Source of the DNA: Mytilus galloprovincialis
Lineage: Eukaryota; Mollusca; Bivalvia; Mytilida; Mytilidae
Assembly: GCF_965363235.1 (NCBI RefSeq)
Contig: NC_134845.1
Location: forward strand, 68,105,261-68,169,260
Length of the DNA: 64,000 nt
Direction: 5' to 3'
Shown here: positions 1 through 10,959 of the stretch, one piece after another
Position numbering within the stretch: the first letter of the stretch is position 1
Layout: every line of letters starts with the position of its first letter
The notes under the pieces: generated by a model
What the model was told of the DNA's origin: nothing
What the model saw: the letters and a program-made list of their open reading frames with translations, nothing else
Databases searched by the model: none
Program-made: the position numbers and the translations under genes

Positions 1-54
1 TGATCTATGAACTTTGTGTTCTATTATCTTCATATGAACATATTTAATCTATGA
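1..54. repeat. Left copy of a 54-bp near-direct repeat flanking the LINE block
   Basis: The segment starting TGATCTATGAACTTTGTGTT recurs at 2641-2694 with about six mismatches. The two copies bracket the LINE, the foldback and the palindrome that lie between them. It may be an unusually long, aged target-site duplication or simply a local duplication that predates the insertions. Confidence 0.6.
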
Positions 55-55
55 A

Positions 56-1960
56 CGAATGAATGAATGCTTTAATTTATTATAGTGCAACCTGTATATA
101 TACAAAAGATAACATTACAGCCAGCAAGATAGGCTTACGATGGACTGACAAATTAAAGCTAGAATTTTTGAAAAATAGATAACACATAGTTATGGACGAA
201 TGTCTAAAGTTATTAGAAAATTCAACAGTTAAGGTAGCACAATACAAAGATTTTTTCACTCCCAATCAGACAACTTTAAACTGATGTAATTCATTTCATC
301 CTTCTTTATATTTTATAAATGAGGTACCAAAAGAAAGAAGAAAGATTAATCTTTCAAATTGTGATAATATCATTATGATATAATAATTACATAATTAATT
401 ATTATGTAATTAGTTGTTAAATTTTGATGTCCACACTTGAATGAATTTAGCGTCTTTGTTCTTCATAGCATCCCAAAATATTTTATAGATTCTTGTACAA
501 CACAGCTTGACCTCCAAAACTGTGTCTCAGATTTCCAAAAACATCAATAGAACAAATTTTATACCCAATTGAATTTAGTGGTCTCTTATGAATTGATGTT
601 GCAAACTTCATTGAAGATTTATGAGAGAATGAAATACAATAGGAAAAATCTGAGACACAGTTTTGGAGGTCAAACTGTGTTGTGTAAGAATCTATAAAAT
701 ATTTTTGGATGCTATGAACAACAAAGAAGCTAAATTCATTCAAGTATGGACATCACAAAATGGCAACTAATTACATAACAATTAATTATGTAATAATTAT
801 GTCATAATGAAATTATCACAATTTGAAAGATTAATTCTTCTTCTTTCTTTTGGTACCTCATTTATAAAATTTAAAGAAAGATGAGTGGAATTAAAACAGT
901 TTAAAGATGTCTAATAGGGAGTTAAAAATCTTTGTATTGTGCTACCTTAAAGTAAAACAATTAGAGAATTTCTCTTCTGATACGATCACGGTTCAAGATA
1001 AAGTTCGCTATACATCTGTTGTTGTTAGATAACAGGTAATTCAAGGCAACATTTTGAGGAAGTGTATTTATGCGTAGAGGATACGCGGGATCTGGTGATA
1101 TTGCAGTAAATAGTTTATTTCTCAGAACCAAGTAACGATCACAGTATACAATGAAGTGTTGCTCATTTTCAATAGATCCAGAATTGCACATTTTACATAC
1201 TCGTTGTTCGATTGGAATGTTTCTATAGCGTCAACAGCAAATTTTAGCGTGCAGATCATTGCGTCCTTGTTAAATGACTTTATACGTACGGCTCGGCAAA
1301 TAAATCGGTTTTTAAATGTTTATATGTCCTCAACTTTGGCATATTTTTCATTTCGTTAAACCACTTGTCTTTAAAGCCAGCTAAATGTTTACTTTTTACA
1401 GAGTCTAGGACGAATCTTGTTTAGACATCGGGATCGTTGTCAGTAAGGTGTGAAAGATTGCATTTGTCCAGAAGAGTTTTCGCGCTGCTAAACCACGTGT
1501 TTCGGTAAAGTCTCGACATTTCACGATCCCAAACAAACACTTTTCGGCAAATTTTGTCACCACGCATGTTCATAAGACGACACCATAAGCGGACAACGTT
1601 ACACTAGTTGTGAATAAAAACTGGATGCCATCCCATGTCTGCAAATAATGCTGGAATTAGTGTTGTTTTGGCAACGCCAAGAAAAGTTCTGATAGCTCTA
1701 GATCTATAATGTAAGCGTTCGATATTGTCATATTGCTTTGCTCTTCATACACCGGATGCAGAATCAAGTACAGGAATAAAAGTGATTTCCTAAATTTTCG
1801 TGAATATGTCGTAGTCCATATTACCCATATTACAGAATTTAGATATCAATGATCCCATTGATCTACTACCTGCACTTACGAGTTTACTGACAGAATCAAT
1901 ATGCTCGGATAATGTGAGTCCCAAAGTAGCGATATTAAGCCCCCTAGTCGAAATCTATAA
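56..1960 (-). mobile_element. 5'-truncated LINE (non-LTR retrotransposon), 3' end at left, split by a foldback element
   Basis: Read on the minus strand this is the C-terminal end of a LINE ORF2 followed by its 3' UTR. It matches the plus-strand copies at 44.7-45.86 kb and 49.35-50.46 kb: shared peptides include MGNMDYDIFT, FLGV.KTT.IPA, ADMGWHPVFIHN, and the CCHC-type C-xx-C...H-xxxx-C segment CNSGSIENEQHF (961-1191). The 3' UTR (56-228) ends in an ATTC-rich tail, as in several LINE clades. The upstream RT core is missing, as expected from incomplete reverse transcription. The reading frame contains several stops and shifts, so it is inactive. Clade (CR1/Jockey-like or other) cannot be settled by eye. 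Confidence 0.8.
229..950. mobile_element. 714-bp foldback/MITE element with TTAA target-site duplication
   Basis: The element runs 233-946 and is flanked on both sides by TTAA (229-232 and 947-950). It begins GGTAGCACAATAC and ends with the exact reverse complement. The inverted arms are about 300 bp each (233 to about 536, and about 643 to 946) with a roughly 105-bp spacer, so almost the whole element folds into one hairpin. The LINE copies at 45.67 and 50.27 kb give the unoccupied site (ttcaacagTTGAagtaaa), which proves insertion at TTAA. There is no transposase ORF. TTAA targeting is typical of piggyBac and also of Kolobok-type transposases, and the ends lack the usual piggyBac CCC start, so the mobilising family is not certain. 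Confidence 0.9.
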
Positions 1961-2010
1961 TTTTTGTCTTTTTGTCTTGTGTACGTAAGGATATGTATCA
2001 CCTATTATTA

Positions 2011-2150
2011 GTTACATAGTGTGCTAGTGACCTAATACGGTATATATGGGGTTAGTAAATTCCATATGAGGTGAGAGCGAAGCTCGAATCCTCATATGGA
2101 ATTTACTGACCCCATATATACCGTATTACGTCACTAGCACACTATGTAAC
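2011..2150. repeat. Near-perfect 61-bp inverted repeat (hairpin)
   Basis: Arms 2011-2071 and 2090-2150 are complementary at 59 of 61 positions, around an 18-bp loop. The arms hold GTTACATAGTGTGCTAG and a CCCATATATACCG stretch. It lies just beyond the 5' truncation of the LINE. It could be a miniature foldback transposon or the joined ends of a larger one. Confidence 0.85.
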
Positions 2151-2384
2151 GAATTAATCTTACCGACTATCTTAACATGTGAAATTAAGAATGGTGATTC
2201 TCAAAAAGAGCAAGTCTTGAATACTGTTAGCATTAAGAAAATACTTCCATTGATCCTACAAAAACAGATGCCAACAAAAACGACTTGTAAGGTTTAAATG
2301 TGTTTTATGAATTTATGTCAATCTTAATCATCAATTTCTTCGACTGTTTGAACCTTTAAGATTTTTTATCAGTACCGTTTTGTT

Positions 2385-2530
2385 TTTATAAAGGGACATA
2401 ACACCATTAATAACCGTGTATGAAATAAGCCCCGCCCCCTTCTTACCTAATATGGAATATAAAGGGACGTAACTCCACTACTAACCGTGTATGAGATAAG
2501 CCCCGTCTCCCTACTAACCTAATATCAAAT
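2385..2530 (+). repeat. Two tandem copies of a ~72-bp unit
   Basis: Two imperfect copies, starting at about 2387 and 2459, share ATAAAGGGAC.TAAC, ACCGTGTATGA.ATAAGCCCC and TAACCTAATAT. The end of the second overlaps a TACACGG segment. It is non-coding. The nearby stretch 2151-2384 shows no gene. Confidence 0.7.
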
Positions 2531-2640
2531 ATACACGGTTTGCACGCGGACGCTTTTAACCAATCATATTCCTGGAAATGTATAGGAGGTAAGATAATAC
2601 ATGATTCACACGTCAGATCTTTTTGAATATAAGACATATA

Positions 2641-2694
2641 ATGATCTATGAACTTTGTGTTACTTTATCGACATATGAACATGTTTAATCTATG
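2641..2694. repeat. Right copy of the 54-bp near-direct repeat
   Basis: Partner of 1-54 (see there); about 48 of 54 bases agree. The block between the two copies is therefore probably one composite insertion or duplication. Confidence 0.6.
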
Positions 2695-3880
2695 ATACGT
2701 ACACATCTTCAACTACGAATATAAACACGTAATACACAAATGCTTACTCAGCCTTACATGAAGTGCATAAAAATTCTTATCGAGGTTTCTCTGTAAAACT
2801 CATCATTCAGTAGTTTCTGCGTATAAATCAATTTACGCAAATGGGGATGACATGATAATTCATATTATGTACGTAGTGTAATGTAGGTCAACGTTTTTCG
2901 AATATAGAAATCTCGACAGTCAAAAATGCACTCTGCGGCAGGTTCAAAATCAAAAGACACCATACTAATTTCTAGTCTAAACCATTTGTACACAGTTCAT
3001 TTATTGATGTGTTTTTGCAACACACTAAGTTGAATAACATAACCTTATTCTAAGAGTACATGTAATTTGCACGTGTGAAGCATCTTCAGTTAGTTCTTGT
3101 TGCTATCTGTGAATAATGTTTATAATATAAAGATGTTCACTCTCTGGTCGCGAAAGCTTCCGTTTACATAGAAATAAGAACTTGTAAAGTTCACAAATAA
3201 TGAGACAAAAAATACGGAATAATCCAATATATTTTCCTGAACCAAGTCAGGATATCTGAAAATTGAACTGTTTGTTTTTGTTTGTCTTTGTTTGTATAAC
3301 TGAAATTTACTGTATAAGATGGCTGTTGTATGATAACGGGTTTTGACTGACGCACAACCCAGTACTGTGTATTCAAACTCAGCTTATACATAAAAAATGT
3401 TCGATCAAGGATTAATACGTAATTAAATTTATGGTTATATATTTCATTGTCACTGATTAATTAAGTAGTAGAGAATTCCGTTACCATTAATCGAGTTCTC
3501 CATGATAACAAACATTTTGTTTCCAAGTTTTTCAAACGAAAGAGAACATCCGAAATGTTATGTTGATGTTGTTAAACGAGCCTTAAAATTTAGATACAAT
3601 CAGAGAACATTTATCAATCCGTTGAATAATCTTATTCTTAACACTTCACCACTCTTATCAAATCATTGAACAGTTTGTTTTATTTGTAAATAAATAAATT
3701 TTGTGTATTTGTCTAATTGGTTAAAAGTAATACTTTCATTTTCAATGTTGTCAATTTTTTATGGCGACACGCCCACTCTGACGTTGTGTATTCATATCCC
3801 AACATGTATGTGTAAGAGATACATTTGTCATTGTAAAATATGGCTGGGCGGACACATATAAGTAGTAGAAAGAGTCCATG
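2695..3880. other. A+T-rich intergenic DNA, no gene seen
   Basis: Only short open frames without recognisable similarity occur here. I see no splice-bounded exon, RNA gene or clear mobile-element end. Confidence 0.6.
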
Positions 3881-3914
3881 GTTACAAAATTTACTAGTAT
3901 TTTTTGTCCGATGT

Positions 3915-4790
3915 TAGTAATTTATGTCCTCAGACTAGTTTTCCTAGGAATTCTAGTCCATGTCATTAATATTCCTAAGTAAAAACGTCCATGTGCTCTT
4001 TATAGGAAAAATATTAATGAATCAAATCATTTACGTTTAAACAATGAAAACTTATGTTTTGTATTTATATTTTTAATAAAATGTATGTCCCCAGACTAAT
4101 TTTCCTAGGAAATCATGTTATGTCAATCGTCCATGCCCTTTTGTTTTTAAAAGTGAATAAAAATGTTAAATTTTAATATTGTTAAAAAGAGTTGTATATA
4201 AATTCTTTTAATAAAGTTTATGTTCCCAGACTACATTTCCCAGGAAATTTTTTCCATGTCATTAATATTCCTAGGTAAATTCGTCCATGTCCTCTATTCT
4301 AAAAGGAATGTTTTAATGAAAAAAAATATTTACATGGAAATGCAATTTTTATGTTTTAAAAAATTGTTCGGATCAAGAGCTCGGGCAACAAAATTTAATA
4401 AAATGTATGTCCCCAGACTAATTTTCCTAGGAAATCATGTCCATGTCAATAATATTGTTAAGTAAAATGTCAGACCTTTATTTTAAAAGATAAATATAAA
4501 TGTTATGTTTCAATATTCAGTTTTAGAGTTGTGTTATAATATATCAATACAATTGATGTCCTCAGACTAATTTTCTTAGACAAATCATGTCCATGTCAAT
4601 AATTTTCCTAGGTAAAATCGTCCATGAGCTTTATTTTAAAAGATAATATAAATGTTATGTTTCAATATTCGGTTTATAAAGTTGTGTATTAATATTTTAT
4701 TAAAATCTATGTCCCTAGACTTATTTTCCTAGGACATCATGTCCATGTCATTAACATTCCTAGGTTAAAACGCCACTTTCCTTTATTTTA
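3915..4790 (+). repeat. Satellite-like array, six degenerate copies of a ~150-bp unit
   Basis: A block close to ATGTCCCCAGACTAATTTTC, then CTAGGAAATCATGTCCATGTC and ATTCCTAGGTAAAA, recurs near 3924, 4085, 4220, 4405, 4556 and 4709. Spacing varies from 136 to 186 bp. Between the blocks lies a variable AT-rich part. The unit contains several CCTAGG palindromes. Open frames across it are incidental. Confidence 0.85.
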
Positions 4791-4884
4791 AAATGGAAAA
4801 AAAATGAAACTTTTAAATCTTAACTAAAAATATGATCTGTTTTTATTTTCAATAATTGTATTAACATGATATAAATTACTAGTA

Positions 4885-5065
4885 TAACGTCTTAGGACAA
4901 TTTTACCTTGGAAAATAAGTTCGAGACATATTTTACTACCTATGGACTTATTTTCCTTGGAAAATTTGTCCTGGGACTTACGTTCCTAGTAAAATAATGA
5001 TCATGGACTTGATTTCCTAGGAAAAAAACTCTGGCGGACAGATTTTACTACCGGACCAATCTGTT
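4885..5065 (+). repeat. Short-period degenerate extension of the CCTAGGAAA array
   Basis: The motif GGACTTATTTTCCTTGGAAAA and variants recurs about every 35-50 bp. It looks like a compressed derivative of the satellite to its left, ending near CTGGCGGACAGATTTTACTA. Confidence 0.6.
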
Positions 5066-5143
5066 GCATATGTACGTCGTATTGTTAATATAAATAATAT
5101 TAAAAAGTTCTTTGAGTCTTATTTTTGATAGAAATTTATTTAT

Positions 5144-5300
5144 AATGAATGGCAGTAATTTATTTTGAATTTATTGAACCATAAAATTATTCTTTGACTC
5201 TTCACATTTTACATAATCCGCTTTGCGGATTATTCAATGTGAGAAGTAAAACAATAATTTTAAGGTTCAATAAATTCAAAATAAATAATAGCCATTCATT
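5144..5300. repeat. 157-bp palindromic foldback (MITE-like)
   Basis: The arms 5144-5220 and 5226-5300 pair at close to 90 percent around a CTTTG loop. The outer ends read AATGAATGGC and GCCATTCATT. It has no coding capacity. Confidence 0.85.
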
Positions 5301-5859
5301 AAACATATTGATTATGTTATCAGTAAACTAAATCATACTAAATAGTACTTTCACGGTGATACATTCTGTGGAAACCCATATTTTATATTTAGCATAGGAT
5401 AATATCATGTTTTACTCTGATTGTTAATGACCTTTTTACACTAAAACTATTGGATGTAAGTTGACATTTTAGTATTACATACAATGTGCATGGTTTCTTT
5501 TCATTAGTTGCTGTCAGTAACTGGGAGTGCTCTCAGGTCTGTCTTGCGGTGGATACATTTTTTTCCTGAATACAAGTTTTAGTGGTTTGAGGAAAACTTC
5601 GCATATTCGCGGATATTTCATTGCGTGGTTTTGGAAAAGTCTGCATTCATTACTTTATAAAATGTGTTATTCGGTGAACATCTAAATTTGTAATTCACAC
5701 GAAATCCATGAAAATTGGTATCCAACAAATATATATGAAATCACAGTAAGTGTTAGGGATGAGTGATGGATTAATACCCTGCAATGTTCGGTCTGTGTTT
5801 CATTTTGATGTTTTCCTGCTTTATATCGATTTAATAGGTTGAGCGTTGTAGCTCTTTTT

Positions 5860-6110
5860 CGAGTTTGTTCTTATCTTAGGTTGTGCGAGTAAACTACTGT
5901 CGGTGTCATATAGGGTGTATGTAGTTCAGTGGTTCGTGTTGGTATATGTCTTCTGTTCTTGGTTTTTCGTAAATTGATTTGTAATAGATTGGGCCGTTGG
6001 TTTTCTTATATTTTTTTTTCAAGATTTAATGTCGGAGCCTTTATATCATGTAGCCGATTATGTGGTATATGATTTTTTTGATGTTGCAGTCTGAACGGTT
6101 GCATAAAATT
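5860..6110 (-). repeat. Diverged copy of the GATGTGGTATGATTGCCAAT repeat family (reverse orientation)
   Basis: Fragments such as GGGCCGTTGGTTTTCTTATA and GAGCCTTTATATCATGTAGC line up with the better copy at 13.92-14.32 kb. Heavy divergence suggests an old insertion downstream of the HSPA12-like gene. Confidence 0.45.
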
Positions 6111-6496
6111 GTTTACATCCACGTCATTTGAAATCGAGTAGATAGTTGTATCATACAAAACCTATTTGCCTTCATACGGGCTAGCATTTCCTTTTTTTTC
6201 TCGGTGATATTATTTTCAGATTCATGTTACTATTGATCTTATCAACACAAACATAAATTTATCATAACAGAACTAAACAGTATTACTTTACATCTATGCA
6301 TACAGTCCAACACTATGTCTATACTTAAACTCAGGCGTTGCACAATATTAAGTTTTTCTCTGTTAACGGCCTGTTTGTATTTAATAAATTTTAATTAAGG
6401 ATAAAGTATCAGCTTCCGCAAACATGTTTACCCCCTGCAACATTCTGTATGTGCCTTACTTTTAAAATGAATTAAAGTAATATTTTTTTTATCGTA

Positions 6497-6502
6497 TTTA
6501 TT
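6497..6502 (-). promoter_or_regulatory. AATAAA polyadenylation signal of the HSPA12-like gene
   Basis: On the minus strand AATAAA starts 10 bases after the TAA stop of the last exon. A very short 3' UTR is implied; other downstream signals may be used instead. Confidence 0.5.
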
Positions 6503-6512
6503 TAGATTTTTG

Positions 6513-7111
6513 TTATTCCATGATCTCATATAAAACAGATCCCTTCAGTACAACAAGTTCTGGATTAATTGAAACAATAACCCTAAGAGCCGGATATCGT
6601 TCTTGCAATGTATTTACAAACACCCGGTCTACATGATCACCTGCTACAAATACAATGCCGATTTCTAATGCTGGTTGTTTTTCTAAAGTTGTTTCTACCT
6701 CTTCCATAATGCATTGTGTAGCATTTTCGTAAAACTTGCGGAAAAACTCTGGACTTATCCTGATTTTATCATTCTGAAATGTAACTGCTTCGCTGAATGT
6801 TGTTTGGTTAATTGTATTAGTCAGTGTGTCACCCGTAAATTCTTTGTATGCATCATACCATCCAGGAGGAACTCGAACTGTTACTACTTTATCTGACTGA
6901 AAATATCTCATTTTCTTTTCAAAATTATATAGAAGTTCCGAATAGTCCAATGGATGATACTCTCTTAAAAACGTCAAAACGTCCCCTCCAAATAAGCGCG
7001 TTAAGAATTTTAAGAACTCGTCTTTTGCGCTTTCATTTGTATTGAAAATTGTCTCAAGAATTTTTGTTTTCGTTTCGTTAACATCTACAACAGTCAAACT
7101 CATAGCGACAC
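6513..7111 (-). CDS. HSPA12-like, last coding exon (C-terminal half)
   Basis: Encodes about 199 residues. The exon follows a TTTCAG acceptor at 7112-7114, enters in phase 1, and ends in TAA at 6513-6515. After the junction the protein reads HLGG-VAMSLTVVDVNE, where family members have DLGGGT.D. Next comes an acidic helical region with LTRLFGGD and a later VPPGWYD segment, and then IGIVFVAGDHVDR..., matching the late Hsp70 FVG/LVGGF.....L region. It ends at VLKGSVLYEIME. The LKGA.L. segment normally lies well inside the protein, so the C-terminus is truncated relative to the family. Confidence 0.9.
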
Positions 7112-7669
7112 CTGAAATAAGAAGTACTAATATGAACTAAACTCCTCCCGTGACTACATATTGACTCAAAATAACTAGGTTTCTTTTCAAAATTGTAAAG
7201 AAGTTCAAAATTGTCTAATGGGTGATACTCACTTAATGATGCACAATTCGTTTTTTCAGTGTTTAAACAAACGTGAAATTACGCTTATTAACAACCTTTC
7301 AAGTACACATATGTGTGTGCAAATGTGCATCATTGATGTTGTCAGGATAACTACTTTAATCGTTTTACAATCAATTTGCAACTACTCTTCATACATGTCA
7401 TATAAATATTATAAAAGTTATACAGTCTAGGTTTATCAACAAGTTATACAAGTCTTTAAATAGATGTAATTATGTGCAAACAACATAGAAATATAGGTGC
7501 AACCCCTGCAATTGAATACAAAATACTTTTTATCAACGCTAAGCAACATAAAGAGATGTTTGTTGAAAAGTGATTAGGAAACATCTTTTGTATACATGGT
7601 ATATATTTGAAGTCGCAATATTCGAAATGTGAACAAATAATGCTAAGAATAGGATAACATCGTACTGAC

Positions 7670-7823
7670 CTCCTAGATGTACTAATATCGATCTGTAGTT
7701 TTTTGGAAGTGGCGATATCTCATATTCACCAAATGTAGATGGGGATCTTGTAAATGTCCGATTATACATTAGTTCGGCTTCGGGTCCTTGTACAAGAGTT
7801 AACTGATCATTTTTGATACCAGC
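7670..7823 (-). CDS. HSPA12-like exon (ATPase subdomain, phosphate-2 edge)
   Basis: 154 bp, phase 0 in and phase 1 out. It is bounded by ATTACAG acceptor and GTCAGT donor. It encodes AGIKNDQLTLVQGPEAELM, the counterpart of the family's AGI...L.LALEPEAA, then PLPKNYRSILVHLGG. Joining to the last exon restores the frame exactly. The acidic residue that precedes LGG in ATP-binding members is His here. Confidence 0.9.
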
Positions 7824-8146
7824 CTGTAATATAATCATCATCTTTAAAATTCCATTGGCACGTATTATACAAACTACACGAAATTCAAATTGTTATCCAA
7901 ACGCCATTCTACACAAATCAGGAATAATATAGAATCATATATTCGGAGTATTTTTAATAAAAGAAAAATCTCAACGAATTTGAACACCAAATAAATATAT
8001 GAAACACTCTCAACAAGATTTTTAAAATAATATTGATGCACGCATGTCGTATTTTTGTTTAGGTGTATTTCTTTTTCTATGGAATATGTATACCGCCAGA
8101 TAATAAAAAAAAGATTACCTAACTTATATGTAATTGTTCTCATAAA

Positions 8147-9500
8147 ATTGAGAATGGAAATGGGGAATGTGTCAAAGAGACAACAACCCGACCATAGAAA
8201 AAACAACAGCAAAAGGTCACCAACAGGACTTCAATGTAGCCAGAAATTCCCGCACCCGGAGGCGTCCTTCAGCTGGCCCCTAAACAAATATATACTAGTT
8301 CAGTGATAATGAACGCCAAACTAATTTCCAAATTGTACACAAGAAACTAAAATTGAAAAAATACAAGACTCACAAAGACAAGAGGCTCCTGACTTGGGAC
8401 AGGCGCAAAAATGCGGCGAGGTTTGACATGTTTATGAAATCTCAACCCTCCCCTATACCTTTAGCCAATGTAGAAAAGTAAACGCATAACAATACGCACA
8501 CTTAAAATTCAGTTCAAAAGAAGTCCGAGTCTGATGTCAGAAGATGTAACCAAAGAAAATAAACAAAATGACAATAATACACAAATAACAACAGACTACT
8601 AGCAGTTAACTGACATGCCAGCTCCAGACTTCAATTAAACTGATTGAAAGATTATGTCTTCATCATATGAATATCAGGCACAATCCTTCCCATTAGGGGT
8701 TTAGTATCATACCATCATAATATATATGAACAGAACATAGCCCGTGTCATCCCAACAACTGGTTTTTGAATAAATGTGTTTAGTTCCGATGCAAAGACCC
8801 TATGAGTGAATCAATATTAACGCCAAAATATGCAATCTTTAATGACCTGACAACAGTATCGGAACTATATCCCTTCTTAATAAGTCTATTGAAAGGTTTT
8901 ATTAGTTTCTGAGGTGAATAATGACATTTTTGTGCTTTATAAAGAATATTTCCATAAAAAATTGGATGTAAAATACCTGAACGTATAAGATGTCTGCATG
9001 TTGAGCTATATTTATGAATGATGTACTTATACCGATGATAAAATTTAGTAAATGTTTTGACTAGTTTGTGATATCGAAAACCCTGGTGTAATAATTTTTA
9101 TAGTAATACATAAATTTCTCTCGTTAAAATCTGAAACATTGTTACATACACGAGCGAATCGTACAAGTTGAGATATATAAACACCGTAAGATGGTGACAA
9201 GGGAAGTCACCATCTAAAAATGGTCAATTAACTATAGGAAATGTTAAAATATCTCATTTATCATAAATTGTAGTATTGAGCTTTTCGTTGGTGATATAGA
9301 TATCAAGATCGAGGAAAGGGCAGTGGTCATTGTTAATATTAGCTTTATTTAAAGTAAGTTCAACAGGATTTCTTTAGTATACATACTGAAGTCGTCATTA
9401 TTCAGAGCCAAAATATCATCCAAATATCTAAAAGTATTATCAAACTTGTTTATCAGATGTTTTTTCGATGGGTCTTTGCTAATTTTGTCATAAATTGTCA
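8147..9500 (-). mobile_element. Decayed reverse-transcriptase retroelement, probably Penelope-like, with 3' UTR
   Basis: Read on the minus strand, it gives RT-type peptides in order: FRYLDDILALNNDDFS, then NNDHCPFLDLDIYI, then a later part with FHRYKYIIHKYSSTCRH, FYGNILYKAQK and RSLKIAYFGVNID. The 3' part ends in GACACATTCCCCATTTCCATTC, a tail that recurs at 13020-13050 and 18750-18785. YLDD followed by FLDL.I resembles Penelope-like RTs, but the clade is not certain. The frame is interrupted several times, so it is inactive. It lies in the intron between HSPA12-like exons at 10.1 and 7.8 kb, in the same orientation as the gene. Confidence 0.7.
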
Positions 9501-9527
9501 CATTTTTTTTTTAAATTTAAGAAATTT

Positions 9528-9790
9528 GTATGGGAAAAAGTAAAATCACAAAAATACTGAACTTAGAGGAAAATCAATTTCGGAAAGTCCATAATCATAT
9601 GGCAAAAGCAAAAAACAAAACGCATCAAAAACGAATGGACAAGAACTGTCATATTCCTAACTTGGTACAGGCAGTTTCAAATGTAAAAAATGGTGGATTA
9701 AACCTGGTTTTATAGCGCTAACCCTCTCACTTTGTTGACAGTCTCATCAATTTCCGTTACATTTACATTGATGCGTTAACTAAACAGACA
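9528..9790 (+). repeat. Interspersed repeat, AAAGTAAAATCACAAAAATAC family, copy 1
   Basis: About 260 bp, shared with 62143-62400. Landmarks are AAGTAAAATCACAAAAATAC, GGTACAGGCAGTTTC, AATGGTGGATTAAACC and CCTCTCACTTTG. The 61-residue frame inside is not conserved between copies, so it is not a gene. Confidence 0.75.
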
Positions 9791-9794
9791 CGAT

Positions 9795-9960
9795 AAATAA
9801 TATAGTCAGAATATGGGGCTCGTTAAAAGTTGCTCTTTGATGTGAGTCTAGATTCCGTGTTGCAGACCGTACATTGACCTGTAATGGTTTACTTTTATAA
9901 ATTGGGACTTATATGGAATGTTGTCTCATTGGCACTCATACTATATCTTCCTATATAGAT
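9795..9960 (-). repeat. Mussel SINE/MITE-like repeat B, partial copy
   Basis: Landmarks are GTTGCTCTTTGATGTGAGTC, GACCGTACATTGACCTGTAA, TGTCTCATTGGCACTCATAC and TATCTTCCTATATAGAT. It is shared with 10690-10945, 21165-21437 and 30606-30840. It sits in the HSPA12-like intron. Confidence 0.75.
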
Positions 9961-10101
9961 TGAACATAGTCTAGAATACCAGCGGTAAGGAATACTAATA
10001 TTTATGTCGTAGTAGTTAAATCTATGAATCATTCCACAACATCAACTTCAAGATGAAAGAGCTTTTTGTAATTTCAAAGACTCAATACATCCAATAATTA
10101 C

Positions 10102-10329
10102 CTTTATAGCAGCGGTGTTCATAAGTTGCAGCTGTGAGGGTTCCAATTTCCCTGGTGTTGTTAACATCCATTGTATATCATTGTCGTTATACCCCAATTG
10201 ATGTCTTGATAATTCATTCCTCAGTTCGTCTTTCATTTGACTAATAAAGCTGGATATTACATCGACCGCTTTCATTGTAACTTTATTTTGGCAGAAATCT
10301 TTTATCTTGAAATCTTCAACAGCTTTGCC
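10102..10329 (-). CDS. HSPA12-like exon (ATPase core)
   Basis: 228 bp, phase 0 at both ends. The acceptor is the GAAG after a TTTTCTCTCTCTG pyrimidine tract at 10330-10350; the donor is AAAG|GTAATT. It encodes KGKAVEDFKIKDFCQNKVTM..., then a helix VISSFISQMKDELRNEL, then NDNDIQWMLTTPGKLEPSQ. This matches the family's ...I.YVITVPAIWSD.AKQFMR segment. Confidence 0.9.
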
Positions 10330-10689
10330 CTTCACAGAGAGAGAAAATATCAATGGAGCAACTAAAAATTGAAAGGAGTTGATACTGTAACTACCGCTGG
10401 TTATGAGTATGTGTTGATGCCATCAATGTTTTTCCTTCAAATAAACCTACATTTCTTAGTTATATATAAAGCATAGCAAGAGTCATCGATAGTTATGTCT
10501 CCATGTAAGATAGACACGGCTTTGTAAGTATCACATGATTCCAACGCCAATTGAATAGAGTAAAAAAAACTATGAGTACATTCTGAGTTGACTTACTAGA
10601 ATGACTACCAAAGAAACTGTTTTTTCTAAAGCATACATTCAATAAGCTTTAACTTGTATTTCTATTCACAAACCAATCTGATGTTCAGT

Positions 10690-10945
10690 GGTTGTCATCT
10701 GTTTATGTGGTTCAGAAGTGTTTCTCGTTTCTCGTTTTTTATATGGAATAGATCAATGGTCATGTGGTTTTCCCGTCTGAATGGTTTTACACTAGTAATT
10801 TTTTGGGCTCTTTAACTTGCTGTTCGATGTGAGTCTAGGTTCAGTTTTGCAGACCGTACATTGACCTGTAATGGTTTACCTTTATAAACTGTGGCTTGGA
10901 TGGAGAGTTGTCTTATTGGCACGCAGACCATATCTTCCTATATCG
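10690..10945 (-). repeat. Mussel SINE/MITE-like repeat B, fuller copy abutting an exon
   Basis: Landmarks are GTGTTTCTCGTTTCTCGTTTT, GGTTTTACACTAGTAATTTT, CAGACCGTACATTGACCTGT and TATCTTCCTATATCGATA. The repeat end is only about 13 bp from the splice donor of the exon ending at 10960. Confidence 0.8.
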
Positions 10946-10959
10946 ATATACTTATTTAC

